Origin: Channa striata
Lineage: Eukaryota; Chordata; Actinopteri; Anabantiformes; Channidae
NCBI GenBank assembly: GCA_033026295.1
Contig: CM065179.1
Location: 24,731,275-24,795,274 of the forward strand
Length of the DNA stretch: 64,000 bases
Direction: 5' to 3'
The position numbers were made by a program, and so were the translations under genes. The notes under the pieces are model-generated. The model did not search any database. It was given only the letters and a program-made list of their open reading frames with translations, and was not told the DNA's origin. How positions within the stretch are numbered: position 1 is the first letter of the stretch; the number at the start of each line of letters is the position of its first letter. Below, piece by piece: positions 24,530-36,824 of the stretch.

Positions 24530-24830
24530 GCTGCTCAGTATCGCTCACTAAGTAGAGAGTGCCGCAGGACGGAAATAAGTACGTCCGGATAATGGAGTGG
24601 ACTGTATCTGTTTTTTCGTCTTCTTAGCAGCAGTTAAGATGGTTGTACGTAAGAAATTATTTTAGAACTAATCACTTCAGTGTTGTTTTACATGTTCTCC
24701 CCTCTAATTGAAAGATTTTTTTACTGTGTGATGGCGGCCTGTGTTTCAAATTTAGCCGTGACCACGTTAGCTGGTGACCGACTTCCAAAAGCGTCGGTTG
24801 AGAGCAGGAAGACGACACATTAGCCGCCCT
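24530..24830. promoter_or_regulatory. small CpG-rich patch, possible promoter
   Basis: CpG dinucleotides are clearly more frequent here than in the flanking DNA, for example CCGCAGGACGG, GTACGTCCGG, GCCGTGACCACG, GCGTCGGTTG and TAGCCGCCCTCG. An ETS-like GGAA follows ACGG near 24572. The patch lies about 600-800 bases upstream of the nlgn1 leader, so it could drive an alternative nlgn1 transcript on the minus strand, or a plus-strand transcript (next entry). Confidence 0.35.
24608..24648 (+). other. possible short first exon of an unknown plus-strand transcript
   Basis: A pyrimidine-rich run (CTGTTTTTTCGTCTTCTTAG) is followed by an ATG at 24639 in a strong Kozak context (A at -3, G at +4), then three codons and a donor-like AC|GTAAGA at 24649. 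The pattern recalls first exons of TOP-type housekeeping genes, where very few codons precede intron 1. I could not find a convincing second exon. The AG in CTTCTTAG could equally be an acceptor. Treat as a lead only. Confidence 0.2.
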
Positions 24831-26477
24831 CGTCTATGCCAGTTTGTCTGTTGTTCGTTTCATTACCAATAAACTTGCTTTTGAGGCTTGTTTTGTTTGA
24901 GTAAAGGTGACGGTCAACACCCAGACGCAGTTTGAACGATGTACGTAAATACGGAAGGAACGAGCAGGGAGGCCTCTGCTTGTGTGTTGCCTCGTTCTGT
25001 TTTTAATAAAATGTTAAATCTGTACGTTACTATATTTGTCTTCGGGCCTCTGTTTGCGTAAACATGTCCCAGATGAAGTTATTCAGTCGGACTTTGAACA
25101 TAAAAAAAATTCTAAAGAATTCTACGGGACTCGAGACCGTCTCACATCATGAGAAAATGAGCAATTCAGACTGGACAGAATTTATATCGATCACAGATTT
25201 TGGACGGCAAAATTGTAATTTAGTGGAGCGTCTGGCTGATATGTTTTTATAGTTTTTGGACAGCTTCAGAGATCCACGTTCTAGAGATGAACAGTGTAAT
25301 TCTGGCTCTCGGCAGACAAGCAACTAAACGTGTAAAGAAGATTCACTGGTGGTTTTTAATGGCTGTGTGGTAATAAAGAATACCAGTAGAATACCATTAC
25401 TAACAAAACTTACTAAAGTTATCTTTAAAAAACAAAGGACATTATTAAACATGGGCTTGTCCCAACTAGCAGTACATTTGTAACATGAGGTTCAGAGTGC
25501 AACGATAGCATTTGTTTAAACTTGATTTCTACTCTTCCCTCTATTTGTGCTGACTGCAATAATTTTTGATGTCTGAGCTGGAAAATCCTGTTGTGTTGCC
25601 ATGACAACCTGCAAGCAGGAGCAATCATGTCACCAGAGTTAGCGGTCATCGTGGGCACTTGGTGCGTATTCCTTTTGCTTTCAGTGGCTCTCAGCAGTGT
25701 CGTCTTGCTATCCTATGATTAGAACCCAGATGAGAGATCTAGGTTTCATTCATTTAATCACAACAATGTGTAATGATACTAGTTCAGTGAGCTAATATAG
25801 TATAGTAGTATACTGTATTTCCATTTTTTTCTTACCGCTATGTTTTGTTTGTGAGTCTGAATGTGCTTGCTATATTTGTGAATTTCTGTTTGAAGACAGA
25901 GGAGTGGTGGTTTTGAGGAACATGGCTGCAAAAACTGAATATTGTACACTTTCCTCAACCTTTATTTGTGTGTATTTTTTAGCCAGATTACACTACGATG
26001 ATAGGCCAGATTGTTATTATATTTGTTTTAGCCAGCTCAAGTATTATATAGAGAAAGAGATCTGTAATATTTAAATACTTAACACATCATTTGGACTCAG
26101 CAGGAAAACGAAGGTGCAACTTCACTTGCTGCTGATTAGACATACGGTGTCTACTGTACAGACATGAAAAACAAGGTATTTTCGAACTCAAACGTAATGG
26201 TCCTCCTGCTGCTTTGCTTTAAAACTTTGCTTGAAATAGCGGTACATTCTTGTAATGCTTCCTGTTTAAAGTGCAGCTGTTTACCTCTATCAGAGGCAGT
26301 TTATCTGGTAAATCATGCGGATTCCACTATGATGTGAACATCTTTTGTTTAGATTAGATTATTTTTGACATTTTGCCTTAGTTTGAATTGACAGGAGAGG
26401 TGGAAAATGCGGTATACTGTAGGTTGTATGTCAGTGATATGGTGCAGCTGTAGACAGCACAACACACAAAAGATCGA

Positions 26478-26625
26478 CAACTTTCGGCTTTCCCCTTCAG
26501 GGGTCTCCATAATAGAACGTGTTGGGGACGTTGATTTGGCATGTGTTTTTATGCCAGATGCCCATCTTGCTACAACTCCTCTGTTTTTATTCAGGCTTGG
26601 GACCAGCATCAACTTGCCCTTGTTA
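26478..26625 (-). mobile_element. RTE-related 3'-end / SINE-like repeat
   Basis: The plus strand reads ACTTTCGGCTTTCCCCTTCA then GGGGTCTCC, the reverse complement of the GGGAAAAGCCGAAAG tail seen at 12.2 kb. It is followed by TTATGCCAGATGCCCATCTT and CAGGCTTGGGACCAGCATC, phrases that accompany this tail in many teleost repeats (GCCGGATGCCCTTCCTGAC, GGGCTTGGGACCGGCA). Diverged and non-coding. Confidence 0.6.
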
Positions 26626-27540
26626 CAAACATGTATGGTCACACTTGTAATTATATCACACCTTATCTCTGGATGTTGGCATGTCTTTTTGCTTTAAAAT
26701 TTGCATATTTTGTTGAAAAAACACCAATGGTTGAAGAACGTCTAGCGCCAGACTTTGTGACGAAACATGTGAAGGTAGAGAACCATGTCACCAAATAATC
26801 CATTCTAAAGGGAAGGTCCAGGGAAATAACAAAAGGCCAAGTCCAATGCTAAGGAAGATAGATAATCTTTAAAACAGATGTGTGTAGGTAGGCGCGGTAG
26901 GCCTGCCAATGGGGTCATTTTCTAAACTTTCTAAACTCAAGATTCTAATTAGAGACCCTAAACTACTTATTAATTAGTCAATTAATTGCCTTTACTCACA
27001 GTGTCAGTTTGTCAGTCTACATCTTGTATTAGCTTATTGTTTTTCATAAAAATATTGCCCCAAATGAAGACAATGTTATGAAAAATCTAAATTTTGTTGA
27101 AAAAGATACCTGCGTGGATGTCATGTGCCAACAAAGCTCTATGTAAATATGTGCATAGTACTAAATCATAGAATAGGCCACATTTATTAATTTTCTTTGC
27201 GATCTTTATACAACCCATGTTCATGAAGTAAAATCATCCTGGCTGCCATGTTAATGCAGGGGTATAAACTGCTTTGTTGGCTGCCTTTAAAAGTCAGCAG
27301 TTTTTGTTATTTGTCCAGGGACATAGAAGAATTGCCTACTAAACCTGTTTTACTTTTAGCAAACTGAAGCATGCTAAATGGTCCCTTTGGATCATGTCAA
27401 ACAAGGCAACCGGTGGAATATATGCACATTTCCTCTATATTGATGGAAAATTATAACAGTTACAAACACAGCAGACTGTTGGAACTGAACCATTACCATT
27501 ATAATGAGAAGTAAAAATATATTCTCACACGGCCCTGCTT

Positions 27541-27563
27541 TAAATAAAAATAAATAAATAAAA
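27541..27563. repeat. (AAAT)n microsatellite
   Basis: A short run of TAAA/TAAATA units. Confidence 0.85.
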
Positions 27564-27667
27564 TACCCAGAATATTTTACCCCAGACGTTATTTGGTTCT
27601 TGCTTATTTAAACATGAATACTAAAAGTCAGAAGAATGTATTAATGAATTGAAACTGAGTTTTGCCA

Positions 27668-27800
27668 TGCAAGGTGCTAAGCTGACCCACTGGGGGCATC
27701 TTGCACAGGGCACTTCAACACCTAACCGGTAGAAACCAGGAATCGAACCACTGAGCCTGTGGTTAGAGCTGTCTATAATCCACAGCACCACAGTTTTGTA
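27668..27800 (-). mobile_element. diverged tRNA-derived SINE fragment
   Basis: The plus strand carries GCAAGGTGCTAAGCTGACCC, TCTTGCACAGGGCACTTCAA and GGAATCGAACCACTGAGCC. Read on the minus strand this is a B-box-like GGTTCGATTCC followed by the 'cactttgtcc…gtgcaaga' body of a SINE family common in fish. The copy at 59778-59992 is better preserved. Confidence 0.55.
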
Positions 27801-29009
27801 GGGCTGTGGATTACAGAAGCATCATTTGACAGAATATATTACATAGTAACTTGAAGTCTGATTGAGTATAACAGCAATGTGTGTGAGGTTGCAATGAGAG
27901 AAGTTTACAGCTGCCAGGCCAACTACACACAATCAAATATAGTAGATCCACAACCAGCACAGGCAGGTCAATAGGCCACCTACTACCAGTAACTGAATGG
28001 CGTAATAACCAGAGCAGGTGCGTGTAGAAGCAAACTCAGGGCTTCGTGACCACAAATCACCAGGAGTGAGTACTGTTTGAAATTTCAAGTAGTACTTGGA
28101 CAGCAGGATCCATCTCCTACAAGGATAAATCATGTAGTAAAACAGCTTGGAAGAGTTTGATAGGAATGCACCCTAAATTAAAATTTGGAATAATTTGTTA
28201 TTGCTTTAAATAATAAGCATAATAATCTTTTAGCTTACGTTTGCATCAGGCCTTCTTGTGCGAAGGTTCAACATTCAAGTTCAACTTATAAAAGTGTCAA
28301 GGGGAAACTAAGATTAGACAATTATGTTCTAAAGGATTTGTTCCACCTGGGTTTGTTCCACCTTAGGTGGGTGCATTTTGCTAATATTGGCTATGTAGCA
28401 ATGATTCACAAAGGTAACCTGGTGCCCAACTTCAACTTTTTATAAAATCATTTTACCTTGTGTTAGAAACATTTCCTGCTTTTTGGGGGGGACAAAGTGT
28501 GTGAAACTGTATTTTAAACCGGAAAAAATATATTTCTTATATTCTTATGTCTTTTCTTATATCCTCAGGCTGAACATGAAAATTGATGTTAATGTTATTC
28601 TAGAACATCTAATTTTCACTTTAAAACCAGGGATGACACAATTTGCATGTGCTGACTTTATATCATGAGAGATCTCATGGGACACTAGTGCCAGTCGGTC
28701 CAAAGGCAACAATGTGGGAGGGAAGATGAAGTGTTAAGGAAGCAAACAATTTGAGTTTCCCATCTGTCTGCTCCGGAGCAGCAGCAGAAACACCTATTTT
28801 TTTCCTTGGGAAACATCTGTTGAGTCAGACTAAGTAATCCCTGACGTAGTGCCTGTCTCCAGTCAAACCACACAGAGGAGCAACAATTATGGAGCTGAGC
28901 ACCATATGGTGATGTAGCTGACTACCATCTCCCCATCCTCCCAGCTCAAACTGGCAGACACAAGTTCCGACCGATTCTCTCAACAAGTTCAAACCAGCAC
29001 TTTTCAACA

Positions 29010-29010
29010 G

Positions 29011-29039
<29 letters not shown>
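29010..29039. repeat. (CA)n microsatellite
   Basis: Fifteen CA units, uninterrupted. Confidence 0.95.
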
Positions 29040-29043
<4 letters not shown>

Positions 29044-30119
29044 AAATAATATGTACACAAATAAAAATGTGGAGCCAACAGTCACTGAATAGCAGCAGAC
29101 AGCAGCAGATAGGGAGCTGAGAATGACTGTTCATTGATTGTTGTGCTATTTTGTTAATGAGTCTATAAAAGTGGCTGCAAGTACTTTCACAGTAAAACTG
29201 GAGATGGAGAAATGGCATGCGTCTGTTTGTCATCCCCTTGGCTGTTTGAACATCTAGCCAGAATCTTAAGGTCACAATCATTTAACACACCCTGTGGGAA
29301 ACATTAAAATCTGTCCTAGCAAAACCTAAGTGTGTAATGCCAGAGTTGGAGTGTGTTAAGCATGTGATGTCAGTGTATGTGGATGTCTCCCCAGTCACTC
29401 CCCCATGGGTGGCAAACACATAGCAGTTCTCAGCATCTTCCATTGATGCATTCACATGGAAAACGCAGTAAAAATGGTAAAGAGCTGCTGTGCAATCAAC
29501 TGTACCAGCATGTTATGAAACAATTCAAGCAGGAGTTTTTACAGACTGCTGAAGGCCAAAGAGAGGAGAGCAACAAGAAGAGATTAATTTCACTCAGTTG
29601 AGTAACATTAAGTAACCATGCACACGCTTATGTACATGTTAAAAGTCACCAATACATATTCCATATTTTCAGCTTTAGCTGGCACAGAGATGACTAACTC
29701 AATGGTATTGTTGGCACTGATTATGCAACTTGAAACTGGATAACTTGAGATGCAATGTATAGGACTGTAATCTAAAGCGCATGGATCCATCAGTGGTGAA
29801 GGCGCCGCTTCAGTCAGCAGCTGTCGACAGAGAGAGTCTCATCATTCTGTGTGTGACGCTGCCAATAGCGCCTGTCAATCCCTCTGCCTGTCATCAGATT
29901 AAACCCAACATCTGAGACTGTCAGTGTGTCCATCTATTTCTGTATATTCAAATGCAGTGTTTTGGTGCCATACTTAAACATTTCTGGTCCTTTCATCTGA
30001 CTAGTTTGTTATATGAACTTATCAGCAAAAACATATGTCTCCCAGTAGGTACAGTAGGTCACTGTCTCCCACTTAAATGCAGTAGGTGTTTGTTTCCAGT
30101 AATGGTAGAGTAACAGCAG

Positions 30120-30290
30120 GTTGACAGTAAAGAACTAGCAGCAACAAAAAGCTGACTGTTGCATCAGCTCACATTACCCTGATCTGGACCAAAGACTACA
30201 GCCAAGGGAACACTAACACATTTGTTCTGTGCCTGAGTGAGAGAAAGTATAACTCTCTACAGGACTGTATATATGAAAACTGTAAATGAC
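30120..30290. repeat. unclassified interspersed repeat, copy 1
   Basis: Shares an ordered series of phrases with 44150-44335 in the same orientation: GACAGTAAAGAACTAGCAGC (GACGGCAAAGAACAAGTAGC in the other copy), AAAGCTGACTGTTGCATCA, AAAGACTACAGCCAA, and GACTGTATATATGAAAACT. No coding sequence. Family not recognised; probably a DNA-transposon or retroelement fragment. Confidence 0.55.
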
Positions 30291-32373
30291 GTAATGACCG
30301 CGTTGTTGTTCAGGAGATTAGGATGAAAAATGAGAAGCGCATTCTGCGCGTGTCCTCTTGACTTAATTTTGCCATTTTTCCTTTTCTTTTGCGCTGTTTT
30401 GCTAGGTCGATCAGCCAGTTGATGTCGACAGTGACGGGAAAGCTGACAATTTGACTTGTTGAAACAGTGACCAAAAGTAGGAGTGAGATACAATGTCCAA
30501 ATCGTTTGTCTTGGACACTAGAGAAAATTTTATTCAAGCCTGATTTGGGTTACTCCCTGTAGGTCAGAAACAGGTCTTTGCCTATGTGGGCTTTGTTACC
30601 TTTAAATTATGTCTCCAACTGCTACTCTTGATCCTGTCTTTTACTAGGACTCCTACATGTAACTAATTACTGTCAATAAATCTACCTACCCATTGACAGG
30701 TAGCAGGTAGCCTAGCCTGTGGTTTCCTCAAAGACCCCACCCAGCATATTTGTCAAAAATCATTGACCTACCCACAGCTGATTATCTGGATCCTGTGTTC
30801 AGGAAGTAAGAAGTTAGAGTTGCAAACAGCAGGATTAACAGCAGCGTTTCTCTGGAGTCGAAAATGTTGTGGCACATCATGAAAAAGGTTTTTCTCCAAA
30901 CTCATGGTACTGTGAGACCAGCGTGGAATTCATATTTCACTGCTTTACCATTTCCAGTCTCTTTAGATTATAGCCCATGTATCTGTGACCGATATCCCCC
31001 TTAGCTGGATAAACAATAAACTACTCAGAGTTTGAAAGATGCAGAGTAGATATGTTAGACGAAAAATTAAAGGGAAACAGGCTGTGCTAAAACCTGTAAG
31101 GCTTTGATTTCATTGAGCGACATCCAGATGTTGCTCACTACTGCAGTTTTGTGCCCATATGAACAGGGATAGAGTGTTTGCTTGCTTTTCATAGTGGCCT
31201 GTAAGAGATTCTTCCCTAAATCTATTTTTAATGGAAGTGATTAGGCCTAATCCACAGCAGCAGCTTGATCAGTGCAAAAAAATGTATTCAAATGCTAATA
31301 CGAGGCTTCAGCAGTGAGAGTAAATCAAATCAGTGAAAATTTTTTTCTATAAAAATCCCTCATTGACTGTGTTCATGTGCTCTTACACAGTAAGTAACCT
31401 GGCTTGAGTAAATCCACATATAAATCCAGCAGATGAGTGATCCAGTTCCCTGCTTCACCACAGACTTATTTTGGAAGCGTGACTCACAGATTTTATTTAC
31501 TAGTGACAGAAGACGTTGCTTCCTGACTTTCTTTTTTCCTGTGTGGGTTGGAGCAGACTGACAGCGCAGTGAGAGACAGATGGGCAGACAGCCAGAAGGG
31601 AGCTCAGCACAAACTGGCTGAATTTATTTTAAAGAAATATGCAGTGGAAAGGGACTTATTTTGATTTTACAGGCCACTTTCCACAAGTAGCAGTTTCAGT
31701 CAAACAGTAGCTGCCATCTTTCATCCAGAAACTGCAACAAACTACTTTCCCTGTCCGCCGCCTTACGCTCTGCACGTGTGCCCTCGTAACAAGCTGAATA
31801 GAAACCTGATTACACATGACAGACAAATCAGTGGTCTTTGAAACAAACCAAACAGGGAAAATCTGGTTTCTGTAATCCTAGTCTAAATACAGAAACTAGA
31901 TTCCTTATTTAAGTGGCAGTTTAGAAATAAGCTTATGTGATAAGTCGACTGTAACGTGGTTAAAGGAGTTGTAACAAAAAAATCTAACTGTGTACTAAAA
32001 AACTGCAGCTTTAGAAGAAAGCTCCTTAAAGGTTGACTCACTTTTACACGACTGTTGGACTGAATCCTCCATGTGGACAGAGGTACACACTGACTGAATA
32101 AGCAAACAAAGCAGCCAAAATCAAACAATTATGGAGACTGACATGGTAAAGTAATATTACAGGGTTTTATACAGGTGTAACTCTGCTTGCAATTCCATTA
32201 TAAGGGATGCAAACTTAATACTAACACAGGGAAAAAGGCAAGTTCATAAAAAGTATAAGTAAAATAGTAGTAAAATATGGATGAGTAGCAAAATGTTTCT
32301 AACCAAGAAGTAAAAATTCCAGATATTCAACCTTTGGATAACCAAACCTGGATGACTGAGAACCTCCATTAAT

Positions 32374-32412
32374 ATATAGTCAATATATATATAATATATA
32401 GTTAATATATGT
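32374..32412. repeat. AT-rich near-palindromic tract
   Basis: Alternating TATATA with TAGTCAATATAT and TAGTTAATATAT units, able to form hairpins. Confidence 0.7.
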
Positions 32413-33399
32413 CAGTGCATTTTGCAAGTTTGCATTCCACTTGATAAATTTATGAAAAAGTCAATTCACTTTCTGAAATTTCATACTGCCTAGATGAGCA
32501 ATAAATAGTATGTTAATGAAAACACATTTTTGTCATTTCAAAATAAAGGGATGCAAATTTTGGCAACCAACTGTAGCAGTTAGTATGATGTAATAACAGA
32601 TTTCTGTGACATTCTTGTCCAATGTAATGTCAAAACTCAGCTGCATTAAAACAAAGTATTCTAAAATTTATATTTATGCACAGTTTTCTTCGTGTGTACC
32701 AGTGAAGCTGCACACAAACAAAACAGTTATCTATCTAAAATAACCTGACAAAAACCTGCATTACACTGTCAAAAAGTAAAAATTGAGTGGTAAGTAATGT
32801 TTTTATGTTATAAAACAACCAGTGTAAGAGAATATATTGTAGCTCTCCTGCGTAACCAATACACCAGTATCTGGTTTACATGATGAAAAACTAAAACACA
32901 CACTGGACTTTGGAGTCAAACCCAACCTGGATATTTACAAACCATGTTGAGCTGGAATATGATTCATTACATTACCCATTACATTACTGCACCATGACAC
33001 CTGTTGTCACCAGTGCCTCACATAAACCAAAGTATGTGGTAAAGATTTGGGAACAGGAGAAATTAAGAGATTTTTCTTGGTTGACCAATTTGGAGAAACA
33101 AGCAGAGATTCATTTGAAAATGAAGCTGAAAAATAGAAAGAACTGGTGGACGCAAATATAAAACAAGAGAATCACCTCACATCATGGCACAATATTAGAG
33201 GGATATGTGACAATATGTCAGCCATTTTGACAACCCTTAGTCCAACTTCACAAACATTTTTGTCTGTTTCTTTTTTTGGACTTTTTCCTTTCACTCTTCC
33301 AACTTCTTAACTTGGGCATTAATTTCCTTGTAGCTTCACTTCACTGATGATTGAATGCCACTGGGTGTTCAGAGCGAATTTCACGTGTGGTCGGGAGTG

Positions 33400-34235
33400 G
33401 GTAACCAACTGGAAAATGCTTCCTTAATCTTCACCTCACATCTTCTTTCCATTTCCTCTTCACTCTCCTCCTTCTACCCTCCCAAAAAAAACTTTGTCCT
33501 CAGCATTATTTCCCCCCTCTCCTTCTGCCCATCTCTTATGAATTTGTTTCCGTAGATACGTATGCTGTTGAACCTCAGAGACCTGATAATTGTGATTTTA
33601 GCACCAACTGAATGGATGCGGATCAGATCAATACCTTTTTTACCCTCCTTCACACTCCTCTGCTATAAAGCGCAAACAAAAAACATGTTTTAATGAATTT
33701 AGACCATGTCATCATATCTTTCTCATGCTCTTTTGCACATTTCCATTCATTTGGGCCTAACTTGACCACACTCTGAAGCTCTGGGTAAATATTTGGCAAC
33801 TCTTATTTCCTCACATTTCATTGCAATTTTGCAGCAGTTTAACTCTGCTGATGCTATGCCCTGTAGGGATCAATGAAGTTTTCATCGTATCTTTTCGCAC
33901 CCTGTTCACTCCCACTTCTCTTTCTCTCCCTTACACCTTTATTCAGCTCTCCCAGTCTACACCTCATCATCCAGTGCACTGTTCTCCTACTACTGTATGT
34001 GGGTCTCTATGGATATTTTATCTCTTTTATTTTTTCGCTAATTTCATCAAACTCTACCCCATCTTCTTTGGATTCCCTCTTTATCTCCATTTCTCATCTC
34101 ACACTCTCATCTTCCATCTTCTCTATTTTTCCTCAGTTTCTTCACCCAGCTACCATTCTCTAGCCGCTTTCCTCCCCTAACCTCATCTCTTCTCTTTCTC
34201 CTCATCCTCCACTTCATCTCTTCCCAATTTCACCT
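33400..34235. repeat. long pyrimidine-rich strand-asymmetric region
   Basis: More than 800 bases with a strong excess of C+T on the plus strand, made of non-identical TCTCC/TTCTC/CATC text in two blocks (33420-33540 and 33890-34235). Long open frames here are a product of the biased composition (they translate to Ser/Leu/Phe/Pro-rich strings) and I do not call genes from them. Confidence 0.6.
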
Positions 34236-34239
34236 CCTC

Positions 34240-34400
34240 AGCCAGGGCACCGAGTGCTGCAGCAGCGTAACAAATCCCCACCGCATCTCCTCCGCCCTAG
34301 TCGCTGTTCTAATGAGCTCGGATCAGCCACGGCAGCCTGCAGCCCCACTCCTGCCACTGCCACTCAGTGACAGCTATTAACGTGACGCAGGTTGCAGATG
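34240..34400. promoter_or_regulatory. candidate conserved non-coding block
   Basis: Right after the pyrimidine-rich region the composition changes abruptly to mixed, CpG-containing unique sequence (CACCGAGTGCTGCAGCAGC, CTAATGAGCTCGGATCAGCC, GACAGCTATTAACGTGACGC). It is the least intron-like piece between 27 and 40 kb. No protein similarity is seen; regulatory function is a guess. Confidence 0.2.
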
Positions 34401-34778
34401 TGCATTCGCATCCATGTTTCTTTAGGAAGTTTAAAAAAAAAGTTCAGGCAGAAAACATCTTTTGCAACATCTAAACATGATCCAAATATGTAGCTTTTTT
34501 ACTTAGGGAAAAGAACAGATCATCTTTTTCACATATTAAACTGCAGCTGATCTGACATGTCCTATGTCCTATACTTTGACTGTACTGAAGAGTGCAGACA
34601 ATGAAAGGAAACCACTGGGCACACATAGTGGGGAAAAAATGTGCTGTATTTTCTTTTATGTCTTTAAAAGGACACAATGTTCAGTCGTGTGACAAAGGAA
34701 TGAAATGAAAAAACAAGATAGTGTCCTTGTTAGGTGTTGGGCAACAGTCTGCAGCCAAAACAGCCTTAGTGCTCCTTA

Positions 34779-34990
34779 GTGGAGTCTTTGGACAGATATA
34801 ACACTGTTGTTCCAAAAGGTATTCTGTCATTGGGTGTCCATCTGGGTCCTGATGTGGGGAGTGTTAGGGCCAGAGCATATAATTTAATATGGATTTTTAA
34901 TCGCTCCATTGTAACATATGGTGCAGGTGTGTGGAAGCATCTGTACACATCTGCATTATGTTTTTTTCACTCTGGTTTGTCCCCACTTTG
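34779..34990 (+). pseudogene. possible fossil of a LINE reverse transcriptase
   Basis: A 77-codon open stretch reads LGVHLGPDVGSVRARA, then NRSIVTYGAGVWKH. That combination (a 'LGV.LD' strand, an Arg/Ala helix, then a VTYGAEVW-like motif) is reminiscent of the RT connection domain in several non-LTR element clades. Only about 40 residues resemble it, there are no catalytic residues, and the flanks give no support. Could be chance. Confidence 0.25.
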
Positions 34991-36790
34991 TCACCCGTCA
35001 GGGCTGCTATGAATTCTTTCCTTACCAAAAATTAGCTATCCTTTGTATATACATAAATCTTTCCAATTTGGAAATATGGGGATTTAAAACATGATTTACG
35101 TAACACTGTGCAGTGAAACAAAAATTATTAATACAGTTCTGTAAAGTACAGTTGAGCTTAATCTAGTTAATTTGGTGGAAAAAATGAAGCAATGTCTATT
35201 TATTTTTAAAGGACTATTTTTTATGAATTCACATACCAGAATTAATGACCATCAGTTTGGTTACACTGCAGCAATAACACAATTTTGTGACATAAACAAT
35301 AGATCAGTTATTATACTGTCTATAGCCTTTGCCATCAGTTACTCAAAAAACTTTCCTCCAATCTAAGCAACCACAAACTTAGTTTGTGCCACCCTCTCAT
35401 GACGTAGCACCCCCATGCAATCACACACCTGACGACCTGAGTAAACTGTGGGCAACACACTGGGTGTTCTCAACAGATGTAAATCAATCATTTATACTTA
35501 AAAGAACAAAAGATATTTTGGACGTAAAGGTGTGGACAATAACTTAGTAAAGTTTTAAACATATTTCTAAAAATCTTTTTGAAAACGACTGGATCAAAGA
35601 CTAGACTCTTTATTCTAGTCTCTGAAACCAAAAATCCATGACTGACACTGACCAGTCGTGACGGCCAAATCACATTCATAATCAGCTGTACAGTTGTAGT
35701 CCGTGTTCTCCTTTAGGTACAAAAAATGTGGCTAAGCTTAGAAAAAATTGTGATTTGCCTTAGAAACTAATGCTTCCCTGTTCATTTCATATTCACTGTG
35801 TTGCTTTTCATGATTTCCAAGTTAAAGAGTCAACATTCATGCTCATGTAAATGAAATACAGTCACTCTGCATGAGAATTACCACCTGATCCTATACAGTG
35901 TTTTGCACTTTCTTTTTAGCTGACCTTGTTTTTATCATTTAGAGCTCAAGCAAGGGTTGATATTGTGTAACAAAAATGTCCCCAAATAATTCTTAATGTT
36001 GCTGTCTGATGTGCAAGACATGTTTCTAATAGCAAAGGCCCAATGTTAAAGTTTTAATGGTCACCTGCACATGAAAAATAATTCATTCATATTTAATATG
36101 TATTATGTAATCAATTTAAAAGGATATGGATATCTATTTCATACTATTTGACAAAGTGAGTAAGAATGTCCAGAATCTAAGATATATATATTTTTTGAAA
36201 TAGAAAAATTACTACCTCTAGTTTCTGAGGATGTGCGTCCAGAAGTGCAAAACGTTTTTTCAATGTTCAGTTTCTTTAAGGACCCTGCTGGACGGAGTAT
36301 ATCTCTATTAAAATTAGTTTCAATTGTTTTTCCATTGAGATCAATATTAAATAGCATCAACAGTATCAAAATTCAGCTCAGTGAAGGAAAATAGTTCTGA
36401 TAAGCTCTATACACTGATGGGGTAGACTGATTTACCCTTTTTGAAAGCAGAGCCCCCGCCCCATGAGAAACTCTGCATCTCACTTGTCCAGGTAGACAAG
36501 TAAATTGCCTTTCCCCAGTTGCGTGACCGTCCACAAATTTAGGGTTATATATGGTCAAAACTACACTATTTCAGTCTTTAAACCAATGTCAGTCAAAGCT
36601 TTGACACTTAACTACAGAAGCATAATAAATGGACAGACTGGCTTTAATAGAGTGGAGTCAGCATGTGGAGGCAGCCAGTAGGTGTAGTGATTATCTGAGA
36701 GGGCAGTCAGGAGAAAACTAAGGGCCAATCATTTTATCCTGTCTTGTCACCACACAGAACATAGTGTTATTTTAAAGAGAGGGATAGAAC

Positions 36791-36824
36791 AGAGAGAGAG
36801 AAAAAGAGAGGGAGAGAGAGAGCG
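36791..36824. repeat. (GA)n-rich microsatellite
   Basis: Interrupted GA repeat (AGAGAGAGAGAAAAAGAGAG and onward). Confidence 0.9.

Noticed and set aside
33821..34180. A 119-codon plus-strand frame and its 96-codon overlap
   Set aside because: Product of C/T-rich composition (Ser/Leu/Phe/Pro/His strings); two frames open at once is typical of skewed DNA.
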